From Chlamydomonas reinhardtii (Eukaryota; Chlorophyta; Chlorophyceae; Chlamydomonadales; Chlamydomonadaceae): 64,000 nt of DNA. A model generated the notes under the pieces. That model had not been told where the DNA came from, did no database searches, and saw only the letters and a list, made by a program, of their open reading frames with translations. Shown here piece by piece: positions 43,942 to 54,906 of this stretch. The stretch is from contig NC_057005.1 of the NCBI RefSeq assembly GCF_000002595.2, positions 6,674,200 through 6,738,199 of the forward strand. The letters run 5' to 3'. A program made the position numbers and the translations under genes. Every line of letters starts with the position of its first letter. Positions within the stretch are counted from its first letter, which is position 1.

Positions 43942-46308
43942 GCAGTCACGAGTGCCGCGGTGCCCCGACGCCCCGATTCATCGAAGTCACAAGGTTGGCA
44001 AAATGTTCTCTTACATCGCATGCTTCATGCGTGCATGTCTTCCGAGCTACTTTTGGGCTTCAGCACGCAACAAGCACCACTCTGGGCTCGAAATGCGCAC
44101 ACGCAACCCTGCAGCAGCATGGTCCGACGCCTTGCCCCCGCACGCCTTGCACGCACGTACAGTGAATGTTAAGTTATTCGCCCAACACGGCGGCGGCGGC
44201 GCCCAAGTGCCAAACCTTGCTATACGGTACTTCCGTACGGTAACCTCACGTCTGGTCGCGAGCTGACGCCGGCCAAGAACGGCCTCGCCGCGACCCGAAT
44301 GCTGCGCGCAGATCTGCATCATCATTTCATCAGCCTGTTTCATATCTGCGCTATCCCTGAGCTAGCCTGAGGTTTCAGATGGCCGGTGGCGGGTGATGAG
44401 GTGTGGTGTAGGCGTTTGTGCGCAGATGGAGCCATGGAGGTAGGAGAGGAGGCGGAGGCGTGAACCCTCTTTTGCCGTCGAGCTATGTCTCTCGACGAGG
44501 GGAGGCCGCTTCGGCGGCCGATAGCCCCCTTATACCCCGCCACCTGACCCCAAGTTGGTCGCCAACGCACTGGGCTCCCTGCGGGTGGGGCGCGGCGCCT
44601 GGACTGCGAGGGGAGGGCCCCGCTAACCCCGAGTCCCGAGACCAGGAGAACCTGAAGAGGCCGCGGATGCTGTAACCTCGATACGAGTTCGCGAGTGGCC
44701 CATGGCCCGCCCCCCAACCTTGACGCCAGCCTCTTTTGGGGGCAATGTGATGATGGTCGATGAGCAAAACAGCTAGGTTGCTGGAAAGGCTTCCAAGATC
44801 CTCTGATCCTGGGACTCCTCGGAGTGCGGAAGAACGCTGACGAAGGGCGCTGCCGCCGTCCAGCTTGCCACCGCTTGGAGCCAACACCCGACAGAGCAGT
44901 CACAGCCTCACAGGGACCCTTGGCATAATCCTTTCTTAAACCGCCTTTCTTACATCCCATGCTCCCCACTGGAAACCGGACAGCACGCCGGGGGCACGCA
45001 CGGGCTGGGGCGAGTGGGGGCCGCGACTAGAAGGACAGGAATGCACGTCGCGCTCACCACCTTGTAACCACACACAACAGAAGCCGACTACAAGCCGACT
45101 ACCTTGTCCCTACCATACCCGGGGGCGGGCAGGATAGTTGTAATCCGAACCTAACGGGGGGCTCCCAAACACAATACCACCGCACCATCTGATATCGCCC
45201 GTCCACAACCACCACCACTTCTCATCTGCAACCCCACCCGTCGCGTCTCCACCACCGCCCTAATTGCAACCAGCATACGTTGACAAAAGTACCCAGTCTC
45301 CTCACGCTCATAGACTCTGCTTCCTGACTCTCGCGCACAATGCATCGCTCAGTGGTTGGCCCAGACCTCAGTACAGTGCCCGATCCAACCTGAGTCGTCT
45401 TACGATAAACACTACTGCCTACAGGCCAGGGTGGCTGTCACCTTTCAGCTACCGTAAGCCTACCAAATCCTTCATTGAGCAGCTTCCACATGGCATATGC
45501 ATGCGTCTCAGTTTACGCCGTTTGCCTTTCACTGCAACACGGCACCAATTGACGGGAACATCCAAGGGCAAAACAGTTACTATGCGCACCGTACACGAAG
45601 GCGCATCGTCACGCCTGACACGGCTGGAACACCGTGCCATACAGGCTTATTACGCACCTCAAGCAAAGCATAGAGCCTACTGGTCCAAAACCCCAGAGCC
45701 CGCGGCGGCTCACAGCCAACGGTGGCCGTCTGGAGCTCAGGACGACCCGTGAGCCTGCTCAGCCGGATACATGGTGCAAGTATCAGAACCCCAAACTACC
45801 GTACATATCAAGTTGCCAAATCGCCACTCGCCAAATCCGTGCGCCCCTCAACAACTACGCTATTAAACGCTTCGTAGCCAGGCGCCACCCTTGCGCTTAA
45901 ATCTCGCCGCTCCTCGACTAGTTCCTGAGACTGCCGTCATACCGCATGGCGCGTACTCCCCAAGCCCCAATCTTCGCTGTCATCTCACTACTGAGGGTCC
46001 GCGCCCGTGCACACTTGCCGCTTGCCCTTATGCCCTCACACAGCCCGCTACCTGCTCCAGCTCATACATATGCAAGGTGCTATTATTGTACAACAGATGG
46101 AGCCCCCTAGTTTGGATGTATGTGTCCAACGCTCCATGCTCGCCAGGGCCACTTCATTCAACACCTGCCCCAACTCCGACCGCATAACGCTCGTATCCTG
46201 TTCCCCGCGACTCTGCCCCACGCCTCACGTTACAGGCGCTGCCAACGCCCCGCCCCCCCCCACCCCCAGCCCTGGCTGTCCTTGAATGCTGGCCTCTGGC
46301 GCCTCCTC
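43942..46308. other. Gene-poor region upstream of the LINE
   Basis: This 2.4-kb stretch has lower GC than neighbouring genes and no supported gene. Open frames such as 44340-44969 (-) and 45264-45752 (+) show no family signature. A segment at 45961-46040 recurs at 48205. The composition and shared repeat suggest remnants of unidentified elements. Confidence 0.5.
45961..46040. repeat. Dispersed repeat, copy 1
   Basis: CAAGCCCCAATCTTCGCTGT and a following CTCACTACTGAGGGTCCGCG recur at 48205 in the same orientation, with identity fading toward the right. Confidence 0.85.
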
Positions 46309-47156
46309 TCACCCGTACGTCCAGAACGACCGCTCCGGCTCCAGCGCCTGGTACACCGCCTCCGCCAGCGCGTGCAGGCTCATCTCCGCCACCGCCGCTG
46401 CCACCGCCTCCGCCATCTCGTCGCCGCCCGCCTCGCCCACACAGGCGGCCGGCAGCTCCGGCGCCACGCCCAGCGCCGCCCGCACCGTGTCCAGCAGCCG
46501 CTCCACGTCGAACACGCTCCAGGCGGAGGAGGCGGCGGGCAGCGGCGAGGAGGAGGAGGCGGCGGCGCCGTACCCCAGCACCAGGTGCCCCACGGGCGTG
46601 TAGGGCTGCAGGTACTGTGGGTCCACGCCGTACTCGTAGCCCAGCACCAGCTTGACCTTCTCCAGCATGGTGGCGCGGTCGTAGAACAGCAGCTGCGGAG
46701 CAGAGCGCGGAGGGAGGAGCGGGAGGAGGGGGGAGAGAGCAGGAGGGGAAGACGTTGACAAAAAAGGAGGGGGTACAGTAGGCGGGTAGAGGCGCATGGA
46801 GGTGAACATGGCGTAAAGGTATGGGATAGGGTTTGGCTTAGTGGTGGACTAGCGATTTGGACGGTACGACACACGGACCGGCAGCCGCCCTTCCTAGACA
46901 CCCGTCAGCGTGATCCCAAGCAAGCGCCCCCACTGACCTCGCCCAGCGCAAAGGTGCGTCCCTCCGGCAGCAGGGGCGCCAGCTGCGCCCGAACCGCCCG
47001 CGAGCGCTGCTCCGCACGCTCTCGCACAATCACGCCCAGCCAATCAGAGTCCCCGCTGGCGACCCACATCGCTTGGATGTGTGACCGCAGCTCCTCCATG
47101 TGCCCGGACGCCCAGGCCGGCTGAGCAGCCCAGCTGCTGGCGGAGTCCTGTGGCAT
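46309..47156 (-). CDS. Small protein of unknown function, 5' end uncertain
   Basis: Two exons are supported, 47156 (or 47195)-46938 and 46692-46309, joined in phase 0 by GTCAGT...CGCAG. From the ATG at 47156 the product is 201 residues, starting MPQDSASSW. If an acceptor at 47195 is real, a further upstream exon exists that I could not find. The sequence looks like a folded globular protein: MEELRSHIQAMWVASGD, VRERAEQRSRAVRAQLAPLL and LFYDRATMLEKVKLVLGYEY, with an amphipathic helical C-terminus ending SFWTYG. There is no signal peptide or membrane helix. I do not recognise the family. It sits alone between two copies of a dispersed repeat (45961 and 48205). Confidence 0.6.
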
Positions 47157-47195
47157 ATCTTCGCACGTGTCGTGAAGATTCTCGTGGTCGCGGTC

Positions 47196-48540
47196 CTGCA
47201 GTGGGGTAACGGAGTGGGCAGAGGGTACGGGGCATCGGCGCGTGTCCCTGCCATGCGTCGGACGCAGGTCGTTGACTGACAGGTTGACTGATGCAAGCTA
47301 GCGGCGGCGGCGGCCAGGGAGTTTTGCTGGTAACGAGCTTGAAGGTAGTCGTCGGCAAAGGAAGAGGTTCGAAGGTTGGGGCGGAATCACAACGAGGCGC
47401 CGGGCTGGAGGCCGCTAGGTCGTGTCAGGTGGAAAAGGCAAACCCTACTAGATGGTAGGTGCGACTTGCACCAGGTACCAGCGTCCCGCGGCCACGAGCG
47501 CATATGCTTCGACATCCTATGTTGCTGCAACCCGCGCGAGCCTGGGTTCCCGCTTACCCAGGCCGAGCTTGGGGTCGAGGTCGAGGTCAGCATTTCGCTA
47601 GAAGTGGCGCCCGCTGCCCGCTCATCCCCTAAGGAGGATGTAATCAGCGGACGACTCCCGCCTCGCGGCCGGCTAGTCGCTAAATGAGCGGTGCCCCAGG
47701 AAGGCCGCGAAAAGTTTGTCGCGCCCGTGCAACCATTGGGGGTCATACGAAGGCAGTGCATTTCCAGCAGTTGTTTGTATGCCTTGGACAAAATAGCTGG
47801 AGCTTGTGGGCGTTCTTGAAGCAACGAGGAATGGCGACCCGTCGACGTGGCACTCCCGACCGTTACCCTCTTTTCGCTTTAACTTGCTCAACAGACGTAT
47901 TGCACTGTGTAGAGCTGACAGCGCTGTTTCTTGCCTGACCCGACCCAAAAAGGCGCGTGCAAGGATCCGAGGCAACAGGCAACTTCACAGGTTGACAGGC
48001 GCCCCCGTCGTTGTCCTGCGTTGCTTCCCCGGAGCCTCCGTGTGTCCCGGTCCCCGCCTGCGTTTCGATCCCCCAGTCAATCGGGCTCCGTGCTTCGACT
48101 CTTCAATTGGTGATTATTGCAGTACTTGCTCGGACAGCTTCATGCAGTGGCAGAAAAACGGGGCCCCTAACCAACCTCCCTTGCTCTCCTCACCGCCGTC
48201 ATACCAAGCCCCAATCTTCGCTGTCGTCTCACTACTGAGGGTCCGCGCCCGGCATACTTGCCGATTGCCCTCGTGCTCACAAATAGCCTGTGAGCCTGGT
48301 CGTACGTGTGTCGGCAAACCGCTCCACCCTTCACCCGTGCTCACTAGCGCGCTCGTGCATTTTATCACCCGCCTGTCTGCCACCGCTGCCATCAATCCGC
48401 CTGCAAAGGCCAGCTCTCACGCTGAGTCTCCAATCCCATGTCACACCGTCCACAGTTTACCACCCAGTCCCTTGCACATGCAACCCGTGTGAATGACTTC
48501 CTTGGCCCGGTCAGTCATGTGGTTCACTTACCCCGCCCCC
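47196..48540. other. Intergenic region with dispersed repeat
   Basis: Contains the second copy of the 45961 repeat and possibly the undetected first exon and promoter of the 46.3-kb gene. The + frame at 47806-48492 is Pro/Ser/Arg-rich without family features and was not called. Confidence 0.45.
48205..48282. repeat. Dispersed repeat, copy 2
   Basis: Partner of 45961-46040, with one mismatch over the first 50 or so bases. Confidence 0.85.
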
Positions 48541-51500
48541 TTACTCGTGCCCCCTATACTCCACTTCCTTCCAATCGGTTTCCCACCACGCCACCGGCCG
48601 CAACAGCTCCACGCGCACATGTGGCCGCAGCCTCCTCGACCGCCCTTCAGCGGCCGCTTGCCCCTGCCCTCCGCAGCCGCCATCACCAGGGCCCAGCTTG
48701 CGCCCGTCTGTCTGCAGTTTGACCGCCTCTGTCAGCCGCCACACCGCCTCCTGCACCTGGGCCCGGCCGCAGTCCTCCCACCGCGCGTGCGCCTCGTGGT
48801 CCAACTCCAGGTATTCATCCACGACGTCCTCGAAGCTGGGCCGCAGTTGCAGATCCTCCAGGGCGGGCGACCGCAGGCACAGCTCCTGGCAACATGCGTG
48901 TAATGAGAGCGTAAACGTGCCTGGCGTGCACAGGTCCACGCACCATGCCCCATGGCGCACGGGCAGGGCACCCCAGGCATCACACCCAGCCATGTGCAAA
49001 GAGGTGAAAGCTGGTATGCATGCAAGGGCCGGCTGGCATGTCCAGGCGGCGCCGGCTGTGGAGTAAGAATCTACTGAGTAATGGTCTGCAATCGCTGCCC
49101 CACCTGTAGCGCCTCCTGGGCTGTGTGCGGCTGCAGGCACAGGTCCAGGTCCCGCATCCGCAGCACCAGGGTGTGCAGCCGCTCCGCGCCACACAGCAGC
49201 GGCAGCTCAGCCGGTGGCACATAGCATGTGCTCAGCATCAGGACCTGCCAATCGGCAGCAGGAGCGCCCGTGCAGGGCGCAAGCATTTGCGGGCACAATT
49301 GCTGACCAGCCACACCGCAGTTGGAGAAACAGTGGGATGTATTTGGTTGGGCTCGGGCGCACAACCCTCCCTCCCTCCCTCCCTGCCTGCCTCCCTGCCT
49401 ACCTACAGCCGGCACACGCGGCGCTTGGTGCCCGTGCGCACACCCACTGCCGCAGTCCCATACACCGCTCACTTTATGCACTCAAACGCAGAGCGCCGCA
49501 AGGTGCCACACTCGCACAAACAAAACTAACCACTCTGTAGCAGTGGAATCGTCTTTGGAGGTTGCCGTGACTGTCGTATGGGTATGCCGCACCCCACACA
49601 CTCCCACCGCACACTGACCTGTAGCCCCGGCAGCAACTCCGCGATGGTCCGCAGCTCGCCGCTGGACAGGTCCAGCCCTTGCAGATGCAGATGCTCTAGG
49701 CACAGCGGGCCGTACGGCGGCGGCCCCACTGCAGGAGAGGACAAGCCCAACTGTAAGCTGGGGTCCAGAAGGATGGTTGTCCCGCCCAAGGGAAAAGTGG
49801 GCTGCACCCACGCCACGGCAATACCCTCGGCAAGTGGCTGATCAGTACCATCACCTACCTCGACAAGGGTTCTCGAGCAGCCGCAGCGGGTCCAATGGCG
49901 CCAGCTCCCGCAGCCAGGCGTGGTGAGGCCCCGGCATGGGGTCGTACCACCGACTGCCGTCACCCACCAGCCACAGCCCCTCAAAGCCACCCCGGGGAAC
50001 GTAGGCTGGCAGCCCGTGCTCATGCCCGAAGTCCTCAGTTGTGGCATCCCATCCGATAAGCTCCTCGAGCTCCTCATCTCGCCCGCCGCCAGCAACATAC
50101 CCGCCTCCAGCACCGCCACCGCTGCCGTCGTGGTCGTTGGCGCCGTCGCCGCTGCCGCCCTCGGCACCTCCACCCGCATGACCGCGGAGGCCGCCGCGCG
50201 GTCCCGGTATGAGGGAAACCAGCCCACGCACATGCGTTGCCACCAGGTCTGGGGCGAGTGCCCCAGGCTGAGGGGCGGCAGCGCCGCTAACCCAGGGTGC
50301 TTCGTTGGACTCAGTTGGCAGCAGGGTAAAGGACCACACGGAGCAGTCACCCTCAGCGTCGCCCGTTCCCGCATTTGGCATGTCGAGCCGGAAGTACGGC
50401 TTCTGGTTCAGCAGCCGTCGGCGGCGGCCCGGACCGTCCGCCGCCGCACCCAGTAACAGCTCTGCGACAAGGGCGGCAGAGCTTGTGGTGTAGTCGTCCG
50501 TCAGTCGCAGAAGCCGTAGAGCTGGCGGCAGCTGCAGCGGCGGCGTCGGCGCGGCTGTGGAGCAATTGAGTTCGTGCCAGGGGCAACCGTTGTCACCAAG
50601 GACCCATCATGCAAAGGACAGGCCACACAGCTGCGGAAGCCGAGCCGCCAGGGCCGCCAGCGCGCCGCGGCTGAGCTGCGCGTGACCCAGATCGAGGCCC
50701 TCCAGGCGCTGCATGGTGTAAGTGTAGGGCAGGACTGCGTCGTAAGAGCTGTATGGGTAACCGTTTTTGTGGTACCGGTGAAAGTACGGCAGGCCCAGCA
50801 CCAGCGACCGCAACTGGGTCAGGTGGCTGAGCGGGTGCAGGGCGGACACGTCCAGCGGCATGATGAATTTGCCGGTGATGTCTAGCTGCGTGAGGCCCGT
50901 GAGGCGCGGCAGGCAGCGCGACAGCGTGTCCGACGTCAGGATGCCTGTGGTTGTTGTGGGCGAAAGGGGAATGCGTAGACGTCCGCATGTTGGTGTTTGG
51001 ATGGTTCTGGGCCGCGCAAGAATGCCGCCGGAGGCGTTGCGGACTGCAGCCCCCTTTTACTTTGACCTATGATTTCGATTGCCAGCTGCCGGCACGCACG
51101 CACCTGCCGACTGGTCTGGCGACATTTCCTTCGGGATATAGAAGGTACGCAAGCCTGGCGATACTATCGGGGCGTCGTTGCTGTCGGAAGCCAGAATGAG
51201 CTGCTGCAGCCGGCCGCCGCACGCCGCCAGCCCGCTTGCCAGGCCACCAGGTGTGAGCAAATAAAGTTGCCGCCGCCGCACCTGTGGACAACAGCGGCAG
51301 CCACGAGGCCGTGAGTAGGTAGGTCTGGGTAAACAAGTAGGGCGTGGTTCGACCGCCGATCGATTGAAGTCGAGCGGGCCATGGAGGTGCTACGGTAGAG
51401 CGGTTTGTTACAACTCACAAGCCCTTCGTGTCCCGCACCTGGGCCCTCCCTCCGCACTTGCTACCTTCGCCTACCTGATGCGGTGTCGCCCTCTGCGGCG

Positions 51501-52411
51501 GGGCCATGGACCCCGTCACTGCCACTTGCGACACCGGTGCCGCTGGCGCTGCTGCTGGGCAGGTGACCGGACAGCAGGGCCGGGCTGCTAGCGAACACCA
51601 TGAGCATCCGGAGGCTGGGCAGTTGAGCGAGGCATGCCGCCAGTGGGCCATGCAGCGGCAGACAGCCGCCAATGCAGAGCGCCTGCACCTGTGCGCCGCA
51701 GCAGTGCAGCGCGGCGGACCTGTGTATGGAAGGCGGGGGAAGAGGAATACAAGTGGGGAAAGCAATCCATGCGTCCGCAAGTACATCCCCAAATCTTAGG
51801 AATCACTGAGCAATACTTACGGCCTGAGACCGCCCTGCCCCAACCGCTTGTCCCTTCCTTGGCGCCATTCCTGACAGGGGATGTGCCGCCGGCGCACCCC
51901 CCAACCGCCATCACACACCCACTACAGTGATAACCGTGTTGCTTTGGACTAACGCAAGGGTTTCCACGGCAGTCGATGGGTCCAAGGACTGCGTGCGCTT
52001 GGGGCTGTGATGCCCATTAAAGCATAGCTTCACCGCCCGCAGCCGCATGCCGCGGCTGACCATTCCGCGCAGGCACTGCAAGCCCTCCGCTGTCAGCGGT
52101 AGCTCTCCGTCTGGGCCCAACCTAAGAACGCGAATCGCCGCATCATACAGCGCGCGGCCCGTCCTGCAGGTTGCCCGCAGCGCCCTGCGCGCGGGTGAGG
52201 TTGGCTTGAGCTCCTGTTCCGCGAGATCACGGAAGTGCGGGCAGGCGGCGAGTACGTCCCATAGCGTGGTCCTGGCTGCTGTCGCCGCTGGCGACGAAGC
52301 CCCCGTGTCCAGCACTGCCGCTCCGGCCTGAACCAGGCAGGGAGGCAGGGGGGGCTCGCTGCCGGCGGTCCAGCCAGAGAGCTGCTTCGCTTGCAGCTTA
52401 GGTTCTTGCAT
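48541..52411 (-). CDS. Leucine-rich repeat-like protein, one in-frame stop (possible pseudogene)
   Basis: Eight exons: 52411-51923, 51688-51419, 51281-51104, 50944-50627, 50554-49859, 49728-49619, 49244-49104, 48885-48541. These give 848 codons, but codon 239 is TAG (51461-51463). Exon 2 needs its strong GTGAGT donor at 51418 to meet exon 3 in phase, and the frame on both sides of the TAG is leucine-rich. Irregular LRR-like segments run through most exons: AVKLCFNGHH, LPSLRMLMVF, LQQLILASDSN, LTQLRSLVLGLP, MQRLEGLDLGHAQLSRGALA, LEHLHLQGLDLSSGELRTIA and LHTLVLRMRDLDL. Such proteins are usually binding scaffolds, sometimes F-box partners, but no F-box is visible. Exon 5 carries a Gly/Asp-rich insert, and the donor of exon 4 is weak. 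Either the allele is broken, a base is misread, or a very short intron of 36 bases removes the stop. Confidence 0.68.
49364..49406. repeat. (CCTN)n tract in an LRR gene intron
   Basis: Tetranucleotide CCTC/CCTG/CCTA repeats between exons 6 and 7; G/A-rich on the gene strand. Confidence 0.8.
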
Positions 52412-52704
52412 CACAAACACGATGATATGTAAGAATGCGCCGGAACGGGCTATAATAATGGCTCGACGCGAAGGTCCCGCTTATTTTGGCGGGAACGCGT
52501 GCCTCAGCTTTGTTCTCTGAGCCGCGGCAGCCGAGATGTGCTTTTATGAGCATGAAACCCCAGTTTAAGTTGCTGACGGTCATTGCGGGTTCCCGGCATT
52601 CCCCACGCTGAGCCCGCCATCCCCCATTCCCATCCCTCACATTTGCTGGTCTTGTCTCGTGTCCCTAAGCAGCCGTCGCACGCTTGCTCATGCCCACTGT
52701 GCGC

Positions 52705-54471
52705 TCATGCTCCTGCCCGCTCTAACAGCACCGCACCCGCACAAGCCGTTATCGCTGCCGCCACGAAATTCACCGCGTCATTGCTCAACACCGGCAACCC
52801 GCTAATATGCACCACCGCCGCAGCGTCCGCCTCCCCCTCTCCATCATCGGTACCGTTCGCTCTCCCACCATCCGCCAGCCCCTTCTTCCCGTCTTGCAAG
52901 CAGGCGCCAGCGGCTCCACCACCGCGGCTGCGGCGGTGCCGCCAGCCCACCACGCGCGCCGCCCGGTCGTCCCAGCCGGTGTACTGCAACGTGGCCCCCA
53001 GCAGCGAGTCCAGCAGCGAGCCAAACAACCCACACGCCAGGCCCACGCCCGTGAGTGTCGCCACGCCCGCCGGCCCGGTCAGCCACGTCCCTGCACCACT
53101 GCCGCCAGCAGCAGGGCAGAGGGAGCCGCCGCACAGCGGTGCGCCTGCGGCGCAGCCCAGGGCGCCTGTGGCTGCGAAGGCCGCCCCCATGAAGGCGCCG
53201 CCGGCGGCGCTGCAGGCCAGGCCCAGCGCCGACACGCCGCCGTTTGTGCCGGGCGGCACGGCGCGGCCGGTGGTGATGAGGCGCGGGCGGCTGCGGCTAA
53301 GGATGCCCAGCTCGCTGGCCCACGTGTCCGCGCAGCAGCAGGCGTAGTGGCCCTGTGGGGTGTGCAAGCAGCGCGGTGGAATGTCCCATGGGCGCATGAA
53401 GCAGCTCATGCGGCGGCGGACTGCACGTGAGGGCGGACCGCCTGCGCAAGCTGGTGGCTAGGTGGTGCAGAGAAAGCGAGGAGAGAGAAGAGACATCGAC
53501 GGTCATGACCGATGGGGCGGCAACCCGTTGCGGCCCGCGGCATGCACCCACGGCGCACACCCACCAGGAAACCGCCCGCCAGTAGCACACGTGCCCGCTG
53601 CACATCCACACCGCCACGCAGCAGTAGTTGAGCTAACCAGCCGCCTGTGTGCGTGCCATCTGCCGATGACAGCACGTACAACAGTTCCGCAAACACGCAG
53701 GCGGCCAAGCTGTTCGCCAGCACCTGCACGGCATTCCGCCGCCCGCCCTCCTTGTGCTCCTCCTCCACCTGAGCTTTGCGCTTGGCGCCCACTCGCGTCA
53801 GCTGTAAGATGCAACATAGGCATGATACGGGCACGCAAGAGTCAGCTTGACATGCCGCGAGCTTAACCACCACAGCAACTTTCTTGCAGAGGGTTTCTCC
53901 AAGTTTGCTAGCTGACAAGCAAAATGCTGGTCGTGGCGGGCCAAACAACGCATGGGGCCCATCCTTGCCAGGCCCCTGGTAGCCCGGTCGTTGTCACGTA
54001 CGCCCAACGCCGACACGGGCCTGAGGCTGACACACCTTGCTGCTCGATAGGTAAAAGAGAATTAGCGTCGCCCCAAACTGCAGACCAGCCGTCATGTGCA
54101 CTGCGCCGACCGTGAAAGCCGCCAGCGCGCCTGACATCCGGCAACCAGGGGAAGACAAGGGGAACACAGGTCAGGCCAGCGGATGGTGCGGCGAGCGATG
54201 CGGATGCCCGAAGTGGCCATCGCCCCGCAGGTGTGTGGCAACGTGTGCGGGCCCAACGCCGGTTCGGCTTCCGGCGACTTCCCGCGCTTCGAGACCAGCA
54301 CGCCGCCCTCTGCGTCCCAGTGCACTTCCTCGCACTCGTTGTCGATACTACGTACGAATAACTTAGAGGCTCACCAGATTGCGACAGGCTGGCCTTGCTC
54401 AAGCCTCGCCGAGCCATCTTCAGGGCTAGGACTAAGGATGCAGCGGTCCATGCTATGTTTGGCCAGTCCAT
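52705..54471 (-). CDS. DUF92/TMEM19-type integral membrane protein, 358 aa
   Basis: Four exons, 54471-54375, 54130-54036, 53801-53565 and 53352-52705, join in phase. Family motifs appear in order: [35 protein letters not shown], broken here by an exon join, then [50 protein letters not shown] and [17 protein letters not shown]. About six hydrophobic helices fit a multi-pass protein. Human TMEM19 and plant PGR are close relatives. The DUF92 family also includes VTE6, a phytyl-phosphate kinase of chloroplasts, so a polyprenyl-phosphate role is possible but not shown. The start is the first ATG after upstream stops. A Gly/Asp/Glu-rich loop interrupts the C-terminal half. The gene is divergent from the SWIB gene, with 435 bases between starts. 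Confidence 0.88.
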
Positions 54472-54906
54472 CGTTTTCTCTATCAAACAACAAACAAAAG
54501 CGTCCAACGGGTTCGGGATTTCAGTTCGACAGTGTTGGACGCATCGCAGCTGTAACTATGTTATGATAAATCACATGCATGCAGCATCATAGGCAGAACA
54601 CAAGAACGTGTAAAGTTGGTTTGACGCAAGGGGGAACAGGGGGGACACCCAGCACACTCTGAGACACGCGACGCCCATGCCTGTACGGCTTGATGGCAGG
54701 CTGCACCGCCGCACGCACACCATAGTATCAAGTGTGTGACGCCCCATGTTATGACTGTGTAGCAACGCAAGCCATACATACGAAGACTGACCGTGACTGC
54801 CTCGAGTGCCCGTGTGCTACTCCCCACCCCTGCCCTCGCAAGTTGAAAGCACCGTCCCCGTTTTCACCCTTTCCTGTATTCACCGACAACAAGCAAAACA
54901 AACAAC
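54472..54906. promoter_or_regulatory. Divergent promoter region of DUF92 and SWIB genes
   Basis: Short head-to-head spacer, more AT-rich than the exons. No TATA box is clearly placed. Shared control is inferred from layout. Confidence 0.45.

Noticed and set aside
44340-44969. 209-codon minus-strand frame in the gene-poor region
   Set aside because: Arg/Ser/Pro-rich with no family feature and no exon partners; could be an element remnant but cannot be supported.
47806-48492. 228-codon plus-strand frame
   Set aside because: Composition resembles translated non-coding DNA, and it runs through a dispersed repeat.
51439-51474. 36-base intron plus 20-base microexon in the LRR gene
   Set aside because: Phase works, but the intron would be shorter than normal for this group; kept only as an alternative to an in-frame stop.
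48541-52411. F-box domain at the N-terminus of the LRR protein
   Set aside because: The first exon has no recognisable F-box LP...W/L pattern.
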